Shown here one piece after another: positions 49,901-58,233 of a DNA stretch of 64,000 nt. The translations under genes were made by a program, and so were the position numbers. The notes beneath the pieces were generated by a model. That model was not told the origin of the DNA, did no database searches, and saw only the letters and a program-made list of their open reading frames with translations. The stretch is from CAXMRP01 sp965216515 (GTDB taxonomy: Bacteria; Pseudomonadota; Alphaproteobacteria; Rhizobiales; Afifellaceae). How positions within the stretch are numbered: position 1 is the first letter of the stretch; each line of letters starts with the position of its first letter. Where the stretch lies: positions 1,054,001 through 1,118,000 of the forward strand of contig OZ244173.1 of the NCBI GenBank assembly GCA_965216515.1, in the 5' to 3' direction.

Positions 49901-51969
49901 AGAATATCGGCGAACAGTCGCGCCAGATCGTGGACGGATTGTCCAACCAGCGCGCCGCCATGCTTTCGGAAATGGAGGGCAATTCCTCCAACCTGCTCAA
50001 CCAGCTTCAGACACAGCGCGACGCCTTCATGGAAACCGTCACCGAACGTGGTCAGGCGCTGATCAGCGCCATCGGCCAGCAAAGCGACGCCGCCGCCGCG
50101 CAGCTTGACGAAAGCACCCGCGATCTGTTGTCGACGCTGGGCGGCCAGACGCGGGCGATTGTGGAATCGGTGTCCGGAACCAACGAAAAGTTCCGCGGCG
50201 ACATCGATTCCATGCTCGGCAAGCTGGATTCCTCCAACATCCAGCTCCAGGCACTCCTTTCCGACACCGGGTCGCGGCTTTCGGAGATCGATTCCAGCCT
50301 GTCGGATCAGACCTCGAATCTGCGCGAAGCCCTGGAATCGGCGGCCAGCGAGACCGGCATGTCGACGGCCATCCTGTCCGACCAGATCAAAACCCTTCGC
50401 GATGTGTCCACGCACGTCCTGCGCGACATTGGCGCCATCGCATCGCAATTCGATAGCCAGTCCCAGTCGCTTGCCGGCACATCCCAGATGCTGAACGAGA
50501 CCAATTCCGGCATCGAACATTCACTCGACCAGCGCCGCGCCGCACTGGAAGAGATAGCCGGCAGCCTGGTTCGGCAGTCCGAGGCGATCGACGGACGCCT
50601 GTCCGGCCTGACCAACCTGATGGCCGAACGGCTGGCGGCAGCCGAGCAGCAGATCTCCGCCGTCACCGAGGCGTTGAGCCACAAGACCGAGGAAGCGGCC
50701 CGCATGGCCATCGGCCAGTTCGAGACCATGCGCGAGGCGGCCAGTTCCGAAGGCCGCAAGGCCGTCCAGGACGCCGTGGCGGCCCGTTCGGAACTGGAGG
50801 CGGAATTGAACAGGGCCAATTCCGATGCCGATCAGTCTGCCCGCGCCGCCGCCCAGCGATTGGTGGAGGAAATCGCCAACGCGGTCAGCGAAGCGACCAG
50901 CCGGTTCACCGAAACCAGCGAGCAGATGCGCCAGGCCGCCAGGGAAATGCAACAGGACCTCGACCGCACCCGCCAGGAACTGCAGCGCGGCGTGGTGGAG
51001 ATGCCACAGGAAGCCCTGTCGGCCACCTCCACGATGCGGGATGCGATTTCCGAGCAGATTGCCGCCATCGGCGAACTGTCAAGCCTTGTCGCCAAGCATT
51101 CCGGCCAGGGCGCTCCCGTTGCGCCGCCGGCCGCTGCCGCGCCGACCCCACAGCCGGCACCCCGGCCCGTCGCGCCGCCACAACAGGCCGCGCCCGCACC
51201 GCAGCCGGCGCCCCAACCTGCACCCCAGCCCGCGCCACGTCAGGAGATGGCGCCGCCGGCGCCCCTCGCCGGCGATCCGGCCCCGACCCGCACCCCGGCG
51301 CCGGCTGCCGAACGCCGTGCCGCAACCACGCCACAGCCGCCGCGCCGGCCGACCGCGCCGGCGCGCGCAAACCCGCCACAGCCGGCCCGCGAACGCGACC
51401 AGACATTTGCCGGAACGCGACGCACGGCCCAATCGCATCCGGCTGACGCCGAAAACGACGGCGCGGGCCGAGGCTGGGTCACCGACCTTCTGCGTCGTGC
51501 CTCAAAGGACGAAGACGGATCCGAGGCGCCGTTGCGCCGACGCGATGCGCCCGCGCCATTGGCCCCCGCGCCTGATGCGGACCGGCAAGCCACCGAAACG
51601 CCACCACTGAACCGGGCATCCGGAACTGCCACCAATGCCCTGCAGAGCCTTTCGGTCGATATTGCCCGCGCCATCGATCATGATGCCTCGGTGGAATTGT
51701 GGGACCGGTATCGGCGTGGCGAGCGCAATGTCTTCACCCGCCGGCTCTACACGCTCCAGGGTCAAAAGACATTCGACGAGATCCGGCGCAAGTTCCAGCG
51801 CGATCCGGAATTCCGAAGCGCGGTCAATCACTATGTCGATGATTTCGAGCGGCTTTTGGCGCAGGTTTCGCGCAACGACCGCGACCCCCGCATGTCGCAG
51901 AAATATCTGACATCCGATACCGGCAAGGTCTACACCATGCTGGCGCACGCCGCCGGCCGCCTCACCTGA
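46921..51969 (+). CDS. Giant membrane-anchored apolipoprotein-like helical protein, Growth Pole Ring (GPR)-like
   Basis: 1682 residues. A basic Ala/Pro-rich N-terminus, a conserved RSVGNLLYALQRRPSFAPF motif, and two membrane helices (about 141-165 and 175-199) are followed by some 1200 residues of helical, heptad-like repeats of the apolipoprotein type (many E-R-x-D-x-L motifs, as in LMERSDSLTETLSGTGDKVL). A Pro/Ala/Gln-rich linker and a conserved C-terminus (LWDRYRRGERNVFTRRLYTL ... DFERLLAQVSRNDRD) close it. This layout matches the GPR protein of Agrobacterium, which forms a ring at the growth pole and is needed for rod shape; that protein is longer, above 2000 residues. The match is from memory. 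Confidence 0.8.
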   Translation: MSKMPKNEATEAALSAVEEALKIDFSGDEKPKDEAEGKRNGTGSDEPRVKPRARSRPARKAAPPRPQPGRAVAPSPARPAVRVAAKPRTGEQGGQNGPAVKPARAAERGRSRRAANDDVRSVGNLLYALQRRPSFAPFWSAFVLSAAWILIGGILALAVWNGSASPFGDGVGSNLGAGIISLGILLPVVLFWVVALFIWRSQELRLVSRTMTEVAMRLAEPENIAKESIVTVGQAIRREVAAMGDGIERALARASELEVLVHNEVASLERSYSDNELRVRRLIDELVNEREAITQNAERVRQAMTGAQETLSSDLARTSDKLYATAEEAAGRISDTLMERSDSLTETLSGTGDKVLDLIQDRYDGLFERLTGASENLSNAFVERGDNMIARLGETGGEINKTLTANVEEIDNRLRNAQEQLGTTLSADSSELLNRLNETGERIHAAVTVEGDAYATRLIEAGEKVSDLIANRVEDTTSRIERAGSVVTETLDGRATGVIEQLASTGQDVSRTVQDQIGIVEAAINAAGERFSASGSALSGQLEQQFSQSEALLGTAADKTVQALVERTDAIRTDIEGNLASMSDLLTDQGTNLATVMAERRDALGSLMDSRIAQMGDSIATGLQGFEARIDNAAAGAADRLAEKTTGIESALSQQLDGFDAKITGHITEVTDAFGSRAEGFASAIDERLTQITRTADDAAIRLSSTAQAIEDGMSERLTGFETSVTGRIGDVTGAFSESAESFAETLDERLGRINEALDTRGRQVSETLVERTRELASTFQEGQMEMSATFDSRLSELSESLTNRTQELTETVATRMTDINHSFGARLMAVEESFGERANSLHSTLDSASASLNERTESLNALLAARQSELAGLLDSRSSILIEAIEKSGRETIEGIGLHGDALVENVQSYNRNLLEGLQGESRGMIENIDTRTRELLDGMESRNREMADGLDTRKQDLLQVVEQQREGMIGELQSETRGFAENLTSQASSLLENIGEQSRQIVDGLSNQRAAMLSEMEGNSSNLLNQLQTQRDAFMETVTERGQALISAIGQQSDAAAAQLDESTRDLLSTLGGQTRAIVESVSGTNEKFRGDIDSMLGKLDSSNIQLQALLSDTGSRLSEIDSSLSDQTSNLREALESAASETGMSTAILSDQIKTLRDVSTHVLRDIGAIASQFDSQSQSLAGTSQMLNETNSGIEHSLDQRRAALEEIAGSLVRQSEAIDGRLSGLTNLMAERLAAAEQQISAVTEALSHKTEEAARMAIGQFETMREAASSEGRKAVQDAVAARSELEAELNRANSDADQSARAAAQRLVEEIANAVSEATSRFTETSEQMRQAAREMQQDLDRTRQELQRGVVEMPQEALSATSTMRDAISEQIAAIGELSSLVAKHSGQGAPVAPPAAAAPTPQPAPRPVAPPQQAAPAPQPAPQPAPQPAPRQEMAPPAPLAGDPAPTRTPAPAAERRAATTPQPPRRPTAPARANPPQPARERDQTFAGTRRTAQSHPADAENDGAGRGWVTDLLRRASKDEDGSEAPLRRRDAPAPLAPAPDADRQATETPPLNRASGTATNALQSLSVDIARAIDHDASVELWDRYRRGERNVFTRRLYTLQGQKTFDEIRRKFQRDPEFRSAVNHYVDDFERLLAQVSRNDRDPRMSQKYLTSDTGKVYTMLAHAAGRLT

Positions 51970-52309
51970 GCGCAGTTTCTTTCGCCAACCGCCAGCCACC
52001 AAGCCGCGTTGGCGGCGCGTCCCGGGGAAAGTGCGGCGAAATCGCGGGAAATCGCCCGGCCGGTCGGCCACAACCGTTGGCTTGTGAATGATGGCCGGTA
52101 AGTGGCGGACTGTGAACGAAGGACTGTGTTGAAGGACAGTGATGAAGGGCTGCCGTCGATGGTCGTGATCCGTCCGGCAATCGCCGCTTCATCCCGTTTG
52201 CCTGTGCCGTCCGCACGCGAGACCGGAAATGCGTGACAACCCCTCAGGGCGCAAATTGACCACCATCGAACCGGTCGGATGGACCCGGATCCGCGGTTGA
52301 GGTTGCCGC
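51970..52309. other. 340-base gap after the giant protein gene
   Basis: It separates convergent genes. I see short open frames but no conserved gene, RNA or T-tract terminator. Confidence 0.5.
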
Positions 52310-52966
52310 TCAGATCCGGCGTAGAACCCAGCGTGCGATCTCGACAAAGGCCGTATCCATGGCCGCATCCAGCGCCGTGACAGCGCCATCTGTCGAGTTG
52401 TCGGCAATCAACGCTTCGGCGCTGACCAGACGCGTGCCGACCACCCGTCCGTTGCGGTCATTCATGAGTTTCACCGAGAATGTCGCAAGCGCGGTCGGTC
52501 CGACAACCTCGAAGGCGCGAACGTCGATGACGACCTGATAGTCGATCAACAGCCCCTGCCCCGGAAAACCGACCGCCCGCACCCGATTGGTGTTCTGGAA
52601 CGTCTCCACCAGCCGCGCCTGCAGAAGCTTGGGCAGCGTATCGCTCCATACGGCCTGGTTGAGATAGGCGTAGCGGCTGCTGTCGGGTCGTGCTGCAACC
52701 CGTTCGTTGTTCAGCGACTTTGTCGTCGTCGGTTCCGGAACGAGGATTTGTGCCCGTGTGCCGGATGACACCGCAAAATCAACCGGTGCCGTCAGGTCGT
52801 ATATCGTGTTGGGAACGCCCGGCAATGCCGCACACCCCCCAAGGCCCAGTGCGACAACCGCGGCCAGGGCGCCAAACCGACTGGCGCGCCCGCGCTGCCG
52901 GCCGCCATCCGGCGTCATCTGCCGTGGCCCAATTTCGATTCCCATCAACCTCAACACATACCGCAT
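52310..52966 (-). CDS. ABC-type transport auxiliary lipoprotein (DUF330/ABC_trans_aux)
   Basis: 218 residues from the ATG at 52966, which has AGGGG 5 bases upstream. The lipobox LGGC follows the hydrophobic RFGALAAVVALG. The mature part has YDLTAPVDFAVSSGTRAQILVPEP, YLNQAVWSDTLPKLLQARLVETFQ and DYQVVIDVRAFEV, typical of the PqiC/YmbA-like auxiliary lipoproteins of MCE systems. It is the last of the mla-type genes. A start at 52918 would give a shorter, more usual signal peptide. Confidence 0.87.
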   Translation of the reverse strand: MRYVLRLMGIEIGPRQMTPDGGRQRGRASRFGALAAVVALGLGGCAALPGVPNTIYDLTAPVDFAVSSGTRAQILVPEPTTTKSLNNERVAARPDSSRYAYLNQAVWSDTLPKLLQARLVETFQNTNRVRAVGFPGQGLLIDYQVVIDVRAFEVVGPTALATFSVKLMNDRNGRVVGTRLVSAEALIADNSTDGAVTALDAAMDTAFVEIARWVLRRI

Positions 52967-52982
52967 GACGCCCCTGCAACGA

Positions 52983-54575
52983 TTATCGCCGGTTTCCCAC
53001 ATTGTAGCGGGGAACCCGCCGTTCTCCGCCAAAAACGAACTGTCCGGGATTTTGTTCCATATTCGATATCACGCGGTCCAACCGCCCGACCGCCAGCTGA
53101 CCGGCGCGGATGAATGCCTGCAAGTCGCGCAAACCCCTGTTGGCAAACTGGCTGACACCGCCACCGACCGATTCCGTTTGCCGGGAGAAGGTCTCCGCTG
53201 CGATCCGCACCGCCCGCAACGTTTCCCGCGCCTCGACGATCAGGCCACGGCCTTCTTCGCTCGCCGCCTGCTCGTCCAGTGTCCCGAGCAGATTTTCCGC
53301 GCTCGTCGCAACGCGTTTGAAACCGGCCGCCACTTCCTTGGCATCGGCAACGATCGTGCCGAGATCTTCGCTCTTTTCTCCAAGTGTCGCGGCGAACTTG
53401 TTGGCGTTGTCGATTGTCGCACCGACCTTCTCCGCATCAACAGCGGCCAGAAGTCCGTCAACCTTCTCACCCATTGCCGGCAACCGGGTGGAAAATCCGC
53501 TGAGGTCGCCGGCAATCGCCGAAAGCCGGGTAATCATACCATCGATGTCATCCTTGCGGGCACCAAGCGCGCTGGACAGATCGGCGATACCCGAAACGGC
53601 GGTCCGAACCTGCTCCGGTTCGATCGCATCGGAGATCTCGGCCAGATTGGTCAGTGTCGTGCTGACCTTGTCCGGCTCGATGGCCGCCAGGATCTCCTGC
53701 GCCTGCCCGCCCACGCTGGTCAACAAGCCCTCGGTCGTGTCGCCGATCGCGCCGAGCCGGTTGGAAAATGCCGCCACGTCCGCCGTAATTTCGGAGAATC
53801 GGACGATCGAGGCGTTGATCGCCTCACGATTCTCGCCAAGGCCGGCCACAAACGCGCGGACATCGGACACCGTCTGCCGGACGTCCTCCGGATCCACTGC
53901 CGCGACGATCCGGTCGCCCCGTTCCACCATCCGTTGCAGGGGTTCCGACACGTTGGACAACGCTGCGGAGGCAGAGGATACCGATTCCACCAGCGTTCCG
54001 ATATCGTCGGAATTCTCCGCCAATGCCGCGGTAAACTTCTCCACATTGTCGATCGTGCTGTTTACCTTTCCGGTATTGGCGGTCAGCAAGGTTTCAATCG
54101 ATTCCACTGCTGCATCGATCCGCCCCAGTGTACGGCGGGCATTGGCGATCAGATCGCCGATACCGGAGCTTTCGGCATCTAGAACCGGATCATCGGAATC
54201 CTGCCAGACACTGGGTGCATCCCGTGAGCCGCCGGAAAGATCGATAACCACCACGCCGGTCAGGCTCGGCGCGCTCAAAAAGGCCTTGGTATCGGTCTTG
54301 ATCGGCGCCTCGGAGTTGACGTTGAGCTTGGCAACGACAATTTCCGGATCCTCAACATCGAAGAAGACGGTGCGTACATTGCCGACCCTGATACCGTTGA
54401 ACGTCACCTGGCTGCCGGCGGCAAGGCCGGCCACGGGGTCGGAAAACCGGATTGTCAGATTGCGGATATCACCGCCGTCGCCGGCCCGCGCCAACCAGTA
54501 GATGAACAGGAATCCGGCCGCAAACACCGCCAGAGTGAACCCGCCAACCCATGCCTTGCTTGCCGTCGTTTCCAT
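52983..54575 (-). CDS. MCE-domain protein (MlaD-like)
   Basis: 530 residues. One N-terminal membrane helix, then an MCE domain (IRFSDPVAGLAAGSQVTFNGIRVG ... LSAPSLTGVVVIDLSGG, about 40-120), then a long helical region of repeated heptads to the C-terminus. Such proteins form a hexameric ring that shuttles phospholipids between membranes. The start shares one base with the mlaF-like stop (TGATG). It is much longer than E. coli MlaD (about 180 residues), so the helical part may span the periplasm. Confidence 0.92.
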   Translation of the reverse strand: METTASKAWVGGFTLAVFAAGFLFIYWLARAGDGGDIRNLTIRFSDPVAGLAAGSQVTFNGIRVGNVRTVFFDVEDPEIVVAKLNVNSEAPIKTDTKAFLSAPSLTGVVVIDLSGGSRDAPSVWQDSDDPVLDAESSGIGDLIANARRTLGRIDAAVESIETLLTANTGKVNSTIDNVEKFTAALAENSDDIGTLVESVSSASAALSNVSEPLQRMVERGDRIVAAVDPEDVRQTVSDVRAFVAGLGENREAINASIVRFSEITADVAAFSNRLGAIGDTTEGLLTSVGGQAQEILAAIEPDKVSTTLTNLAEISDAIEPEQVRTAVSGIADLSSALGARKDDIDGMITRLSAIAGDLSGFSTRLPAMGEKVDGLLAAVDAEKVGATIDNANKFAATLGEKSEDLGTIVADAKEVAAGFKRVATSAENLLGTLDEQAASEEGRGLIVEARETLRAVRIAAETFSRQTESVGGGVSQFANRGLRDLQAFIRAGQLAVGRLDRVISNMEQNPGQFVFGGERRVPRYNVGNRR

Positions 54576-55387
54576 CAGCCCTGCCCATACGCCCCGAATG
54601 CACCGCGTGCCCGATGGCCGCAAAAATAGGCGTGCACCCACGGATGGTCGTATTCCTGCATCCTTTTCAGGTCGCCATCCACTAATATCCGCTTGTCCCC
54701 TACCACGGCAATGCGGTCGCAGACGGCCGCCAGCGTATCAAGATCGTGGGTCACCATGACGACGGTCAGGCCAAGGGTTTTTTGCAGATCGAGGATCAGC
54801 TCGTCGAAGTCCGAAGCCGAGATCGGGTCAAGACCCGCCGTCGGCTCATCCAGGAACACCACGTCGGGATCGAGCGCCAGCGCCCTGGCAAGCGCCGCCC
54901 GCTTGATCATTCCGCCGGACAACTCGGAAGGGAACTTGTCGGCATCCGACTCTTTCAAGCCCACCATTTCGATCTTCACACGCGCCAGAACTTCCTGCAA
55001 CGGCCGTGGAATATCGAGATATTCCCGCATCGGAACCATGACGTTCTGGGCCACCGTCAACGACGAAAACAAGGCGCCGTGCTGGAACAGCACGCCCCAC
55101 CGACGCTCGATTTCGACGCGCGGCCGCCCGGTGCCGACCTTTTTGCCAAAAGCTTCGATCAATCCCGATTCACGCTGCACGAGACCCAGGATTGTCCGCA
55201 TCAGCACCGTCTTTCCGGTACCCGATGCGCCAACGATCGCCAGGATTTCCCCTGGCCAAACCTTGATGTTGACGTTGCCCAGAACCGTCACGTCGCCGAA
55301 CCGGACGGTCAGATTGTGCACGTTGATAATCGGCTCCCGGGCGGCGGCGGCCGGCGCGGATCTGGAAGTCACGGCGTGTGTTGTCAT
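54575..55387 (-). CDS. ABC transporter ATP-binding protein (MlaF-like)
   Basis: 270 residues. Walker A GASGTGKTVL, signature LSGGMIKRAALARALALDPD and Walker B VVFLDEPTAGLDP are complete; LFQHGALFSSLTVAQNV is characteristic of MlaF-type ATPases. It drives the permease encoded just upstream. An in-frame GTG at 55396 is possible, but the ATG at 55387 has AGGTGG in front. Confidence 0.94.
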   Translation of the reverse strand: MTTHAVTSRSAPAAAAREPIINVHNLTVRFGDVTVLGNVNIKVWPGEILAIVGASGTGKTVLMRTILGLVQRESGLIEAFGKKVGTGRPRVEIERRWGVLFQHGALFSSLTVAQNVMVPMREYLDIPRPLQEVLARVKIEMVGLKESDADKFPSELSGGMIKRAALARALALDPDVVFLDEPTAGLDPISASDFDELILDLQKTLGLTVVMVTHDLDTLAAVCDRIAVVGDKRILVDGDLKRMQEYDHPWVHAYFCGHRARGAFGAYGQG

Positions 55388-55396
55388 CGCCGCCAC

Positions 55397-56527
55397 CTAA
55401 AAATCGATCGCTGCGAAGAAGATGGCGAAGATCCCGTCGATGACGATGACCATGAAGATCGCCTTCACGACCGAGGCGGTTGTGTGCAGGCTGAGCGATT
55501 CAGCGCTGCCGCGAACCGAAAGCCCTTCCGTACAGGCAATTAGCCCGATTATCAGAGCCATGAACGGGGCCTTGATCAGGCCGGTCGAAAAAATCTGCAT
55601 GTCCACGCTGTCACGAATCCGCAGCAGGAACATTTCCGGTGGAATGCCGGAGTAAACCCACAGCGTCAGCATGCCGCCGACCAGCGCTGTCATGCCGGAG
55701 ATGAACGTTAGCAGGGGCAAAGTCAGAATCAGCGCCAGAATACGCGGCACGACAAGGACATTGACCGGCTCCAGCCCAATGACACGAAGCGCGTCGATCT
55801 CCTCGCGCATCTCCATGGAGCCGAGTTCGGCGGTGATCGCGCTGCCGGACCGGCCGGCAACCATGATCGCGGTCAACAGTGTCGACAACTCCCGCAGCGT
55901 CAGGATACCCACCAGGTCGACAGCGAATATCTCCGCACCGAAATAGCGCAGCTGAAACGCGCCTTGCTGCGCCACGATTCCGCCGATCAGGAAGGACATG
56001 AGCACAATGATCGGCACGGCCCTGAGCCCGGTCAGCTCCATTTGCCGGATGACGGCCACCGGCCGGAAAAGACTGGGCCGAAAAATCGACCGCGCGAATT
56101 GCGATACGAGGGCACCCAGCATGACCTGGAGCTGCCGGGCATCCTTGCTGACATTGAGCACGGTCTCGCCGATATCCGCCAGCAGGTTGCCTCTTCGCTC
56201 CTGAAGCGGCGGCGGATCGGTCTGAAACGTGGCGCGAACCCGTCGGATCAGCGATTCGCGGCCGCCCTCGCCCCAGCGCCACTCCACATCCTGCCCGTCA
56301 GCAATCCAGGATTGTTCCAGCTTGACCAGCAGATAGGCACCGGCGGTGTCGAGTTTTTCCACCTGCGAGAGATCGATGACCAATGTATCGCTGACCAAAT
56401 CCCTGACCTGCCGGACCGTGGCCTGAATGGCCTCGTCCAGCCGTACCGCCTCATCAACGACCCACATGCCCAAGGGCCGCAAGACGAACCGGCGATCGTC
56501 AAAACCGTGGTCAAGCCTGGCATCCAT
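55397..56527 (-). CDS. MlaE-like permease with an N-terminal STAS domain
   Basis: 376 residues from the ATG at 56527. Residues to about 100 form a STAS-like domain (TLVIDLSQVEKLDTAGAYLLVKL). The rest is an MlaE permease: SIFRPSLFRPVAVIRQMELTG, IVAQQGAFQLRYFGAEIFAV, GRSGSAITAELGSMEMREEI and DALRVIGLEPV. In E. coli the STAS protein is the separate MlaB; here the fusion replaces it. First gene of the leftward mlaE-mlaF-mlaD-lipoprotein operon. No MlaC-like gene is present. Confidence 0.93.
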   Translation of the reverse strand: MDARLDHGFDDRRFVLRPLGMWVVDEAVRLDEAIQATVRQVRDLVSDTLVIDLSQVEKLDTAGAYLLVKLEQSWIADGQDVEWRWGEGGRESLIRRVRATFQTDPPPLQERRGNLLADIGETVLNVSKDARQLQVMLGALVSQFARSIFRPSLFRPVAVIRQMELTGLRAVPIIVLMSFLIGGIVAQQGAFQLRYFGAEIFAVDLVGILTLRELSTLLTAIMVAGRSGSAITAELGSMEMREEIDALRVIGLEPVNVLVVPRILALILTLPLLTFISGMTALVGGMLTLWVYSGIPPEMFLLRIRDSVDMQIFSTGLIKAPFMALIIGLIACTEGLSVRGSAESLSLHTTASVVKAIFMVIVIDGIFAIFFAAIDF

Positions 56528-56737
56528 GGCAATTGTCGACAAAGCGGCCTGAACGCGCCGCCGGATCGCACCCGTCCCCGTACATAGCGCCGGCTGACTT
56601 GCCGCGCATTCGCCAAAGTGTGCCGTTTCCCGGTTGTCACGGCAAGCGCGATCGCCGAGACTTGGGCAAAACCGTGACGAATGCGTGACATTGTTGTTTT
56701 TCGGTGACGTTCACGATCGCGAAGGGACGGCCAACCC

Positions 56738-57706
56738 GTGAAAATCAAAGCCGGGGCCGAGCGCTGGCCGATTGCCGGCCGATTCGTCATTGCCCGTGGT
56801 GCCAGAACCGTCGCCGAACCGGTTGTGGTGACAATCGAAAACAACGGGATCACCGGGCGCGGAGAATGCCTGCCTTATCCCCGGTATGGCGAAAGTCCGC
56901 AGTCGGTTGTCGCCCAAATCGCGGCGGTTGCGCTCCCGCGGCCCGATCGTGACCTGCTTGCCCGGCTGATGCCCGCAGGCGCGGCCCGCAATGCGCTGGA
57001 CTGCGCCCTGTGGGACCTCGAAGCGCGGACAACCGGCGTACCGGTTGCCGAGCGCTGCGGCGTCGCGCCGCTTCAGCCACGCACGACCGCCTATACAATC
57101 AACCTCGGCACTCCGGATTCCATGGCCGGGGACGCGCGCCGGGCTTCCGGGCGCCCGCTCCTGAAGATCAAGCTCGGCGGATCGGACGATGCGCGCTGTC
57201 TGGCTGCCGTACGCGCCGCGGTCCCCGATGCGTGCCTGATCGTCGACGCCAACGAAGGCTGGCAGCCTGCCGATCTTGTCCCGATGCTTCGGGCCTGTGC
57301 CGATTGCGGCGTCGCCCTGGTCGAGCAGCCGCTCGCCGCCGATGCCGATGAAATCCTCGCCCGGGTGGACCATCCGGTTCCCGTCTGCGCCGATGAAAGC
57401 CTGCACACCGGTGCGGATCTCGACTCCATCGCCGGCAAATACGATGCCGTCAACATCAAGCTCGACAAGGCCGGCGGTCTGACCCATGCGCTGGAGCTGA
57501 AGGCCGAAGCGCGCCAACGCGGATTGGGCATCATGATCGGTTGCATGGTCGCCACGTCACTTTCCATGGCGCCGGCCATGATCCTTGCCGTTGATGCGGA
57601 TTTTGTTGATCTCGACGGGCCCTTGCTGCTTGCCGCCGACCGCGTGCCCGGTCTGATTTACCGCGGTTCCGTCATCGACCCCCCGCCATCGGGCCTGTGG
57701 GGATAA
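56738..57706 (+). CDS. Dipeptide epimerase (L-Ala-D/L-Glu epimerase type), enolase superfamily
   Basis: 322 residues from a GTG start. The metal ligands and acid-base residues of the enolase superfamily are seen: LLKIKLGG (Lys), LIVDANEGW (Asp), LVEQPL (Glu), CADESLH (Asp) and NIKLDKAGGL (Lys). The family epimerises L-Ala-L/D-Glu or other dipeptides from peptidoglycan turnover. Divergent from the mla genes. Confidence 0.9.
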   Translation: MKIKAGAERWPIAGRFVIARGARTVAEPVVVTIENNGITGRGECLPYPRYGESPQSVVAQIAAVALPRPDRDLLARLMPAGAARNALDCALWDLEARTTGVPVAERCGVAPLQPRTTAYTINLGTPDSMAGDARRASGRPLLKIKLGGSDDARCLAAVRAAVPDACLIVDANEGWQPADLVPMLRACADCGVALVEQPLAADADEILARVDHPVPVCADESLHTGADLDSIAGKYDAVNIKLDKAGGLTHALELKAEARQRGLGIMIGCMVATSLSMAPAMILAVDADFVDLDGPLLLAADRVPGLIYRGSVIDPPPSGLWG

Positions 57707-57798
57707 CGCACCTGCGCCGGCCGGTACCGTTAAAGATTTTCTAAATTTCTGCGCGCACTGTCGATCGTTCACCGACTGAAACGGCGAAAGGGCCGATC

Positions 57799-58233
57799 AT
57801 GGCCGGACAGGAACGGTCGGGCCGATTGAGCGACCGGGAGTTCGAAACCGTCCGCGGCGCGCTGATGGCCACCGCCAAGGGACGTGCCTTCCTGTTCGAA
57901 TGGGTCGAACGTACGCGGGCCGACGACACGCGGACATTGTTTTCCGCACTCGAACGCATCGAGGAAAACCTGACGCTGGTCCGCGATACGCTCAAGCCCG
58001 GCGCCATCGCCGACGATCTGCGCCGCATCGCCCAACGCCTCGATGCGATTTCCGGTGATGGCAGACCCGCCACCCGCAAAACCAGGGTCCGGATTGCGCG
58101 CCGGGAGCTTGAATCAATTTCAAATGAAATCAACATGTTGGCTTCGGCACTTGAATCAGAATCAGAAAACCTGACCGGTCGCCCGACTGCCGCCAGGGAC
58201 ACCACACCTCATCAGGCGAGCGACGACCGATAG
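57799..58233 (+). CDS. Helical protein, unknown
   Basis: 144 residues. The N-terminal LSDREFETVRGALMATAKGRAFLFEWVERTRADDTRTLFSALERIEENL is a motif I have seen in other Alphaproteobacterial proteins without a defined role. A coiled-coil-like C-terminus follows (RELESISNEINMLASALESE). Its 3' end overlaps the dehydratase gene tail to tail by 22 bases. No function assigned. Confidence 0.6.
   Translation: MAGQERSGRLSDREFETVRGALMATAKGRAFLFEWVERTRADDTRTLFSALERIEENLTLVRDTLKPGAIADDLRRIAQRLDAISGDGRPATRKTRVRIARRELESISNEINMLASALESESENLTGRPTAARDTTPHQASDDR

Noticed and set aside
52983..54182. Large rightward frames opposite the MCE protein
   Set aside because: They are antisense shadows of the MCE gene, which has a clear MCE domain and operon context.
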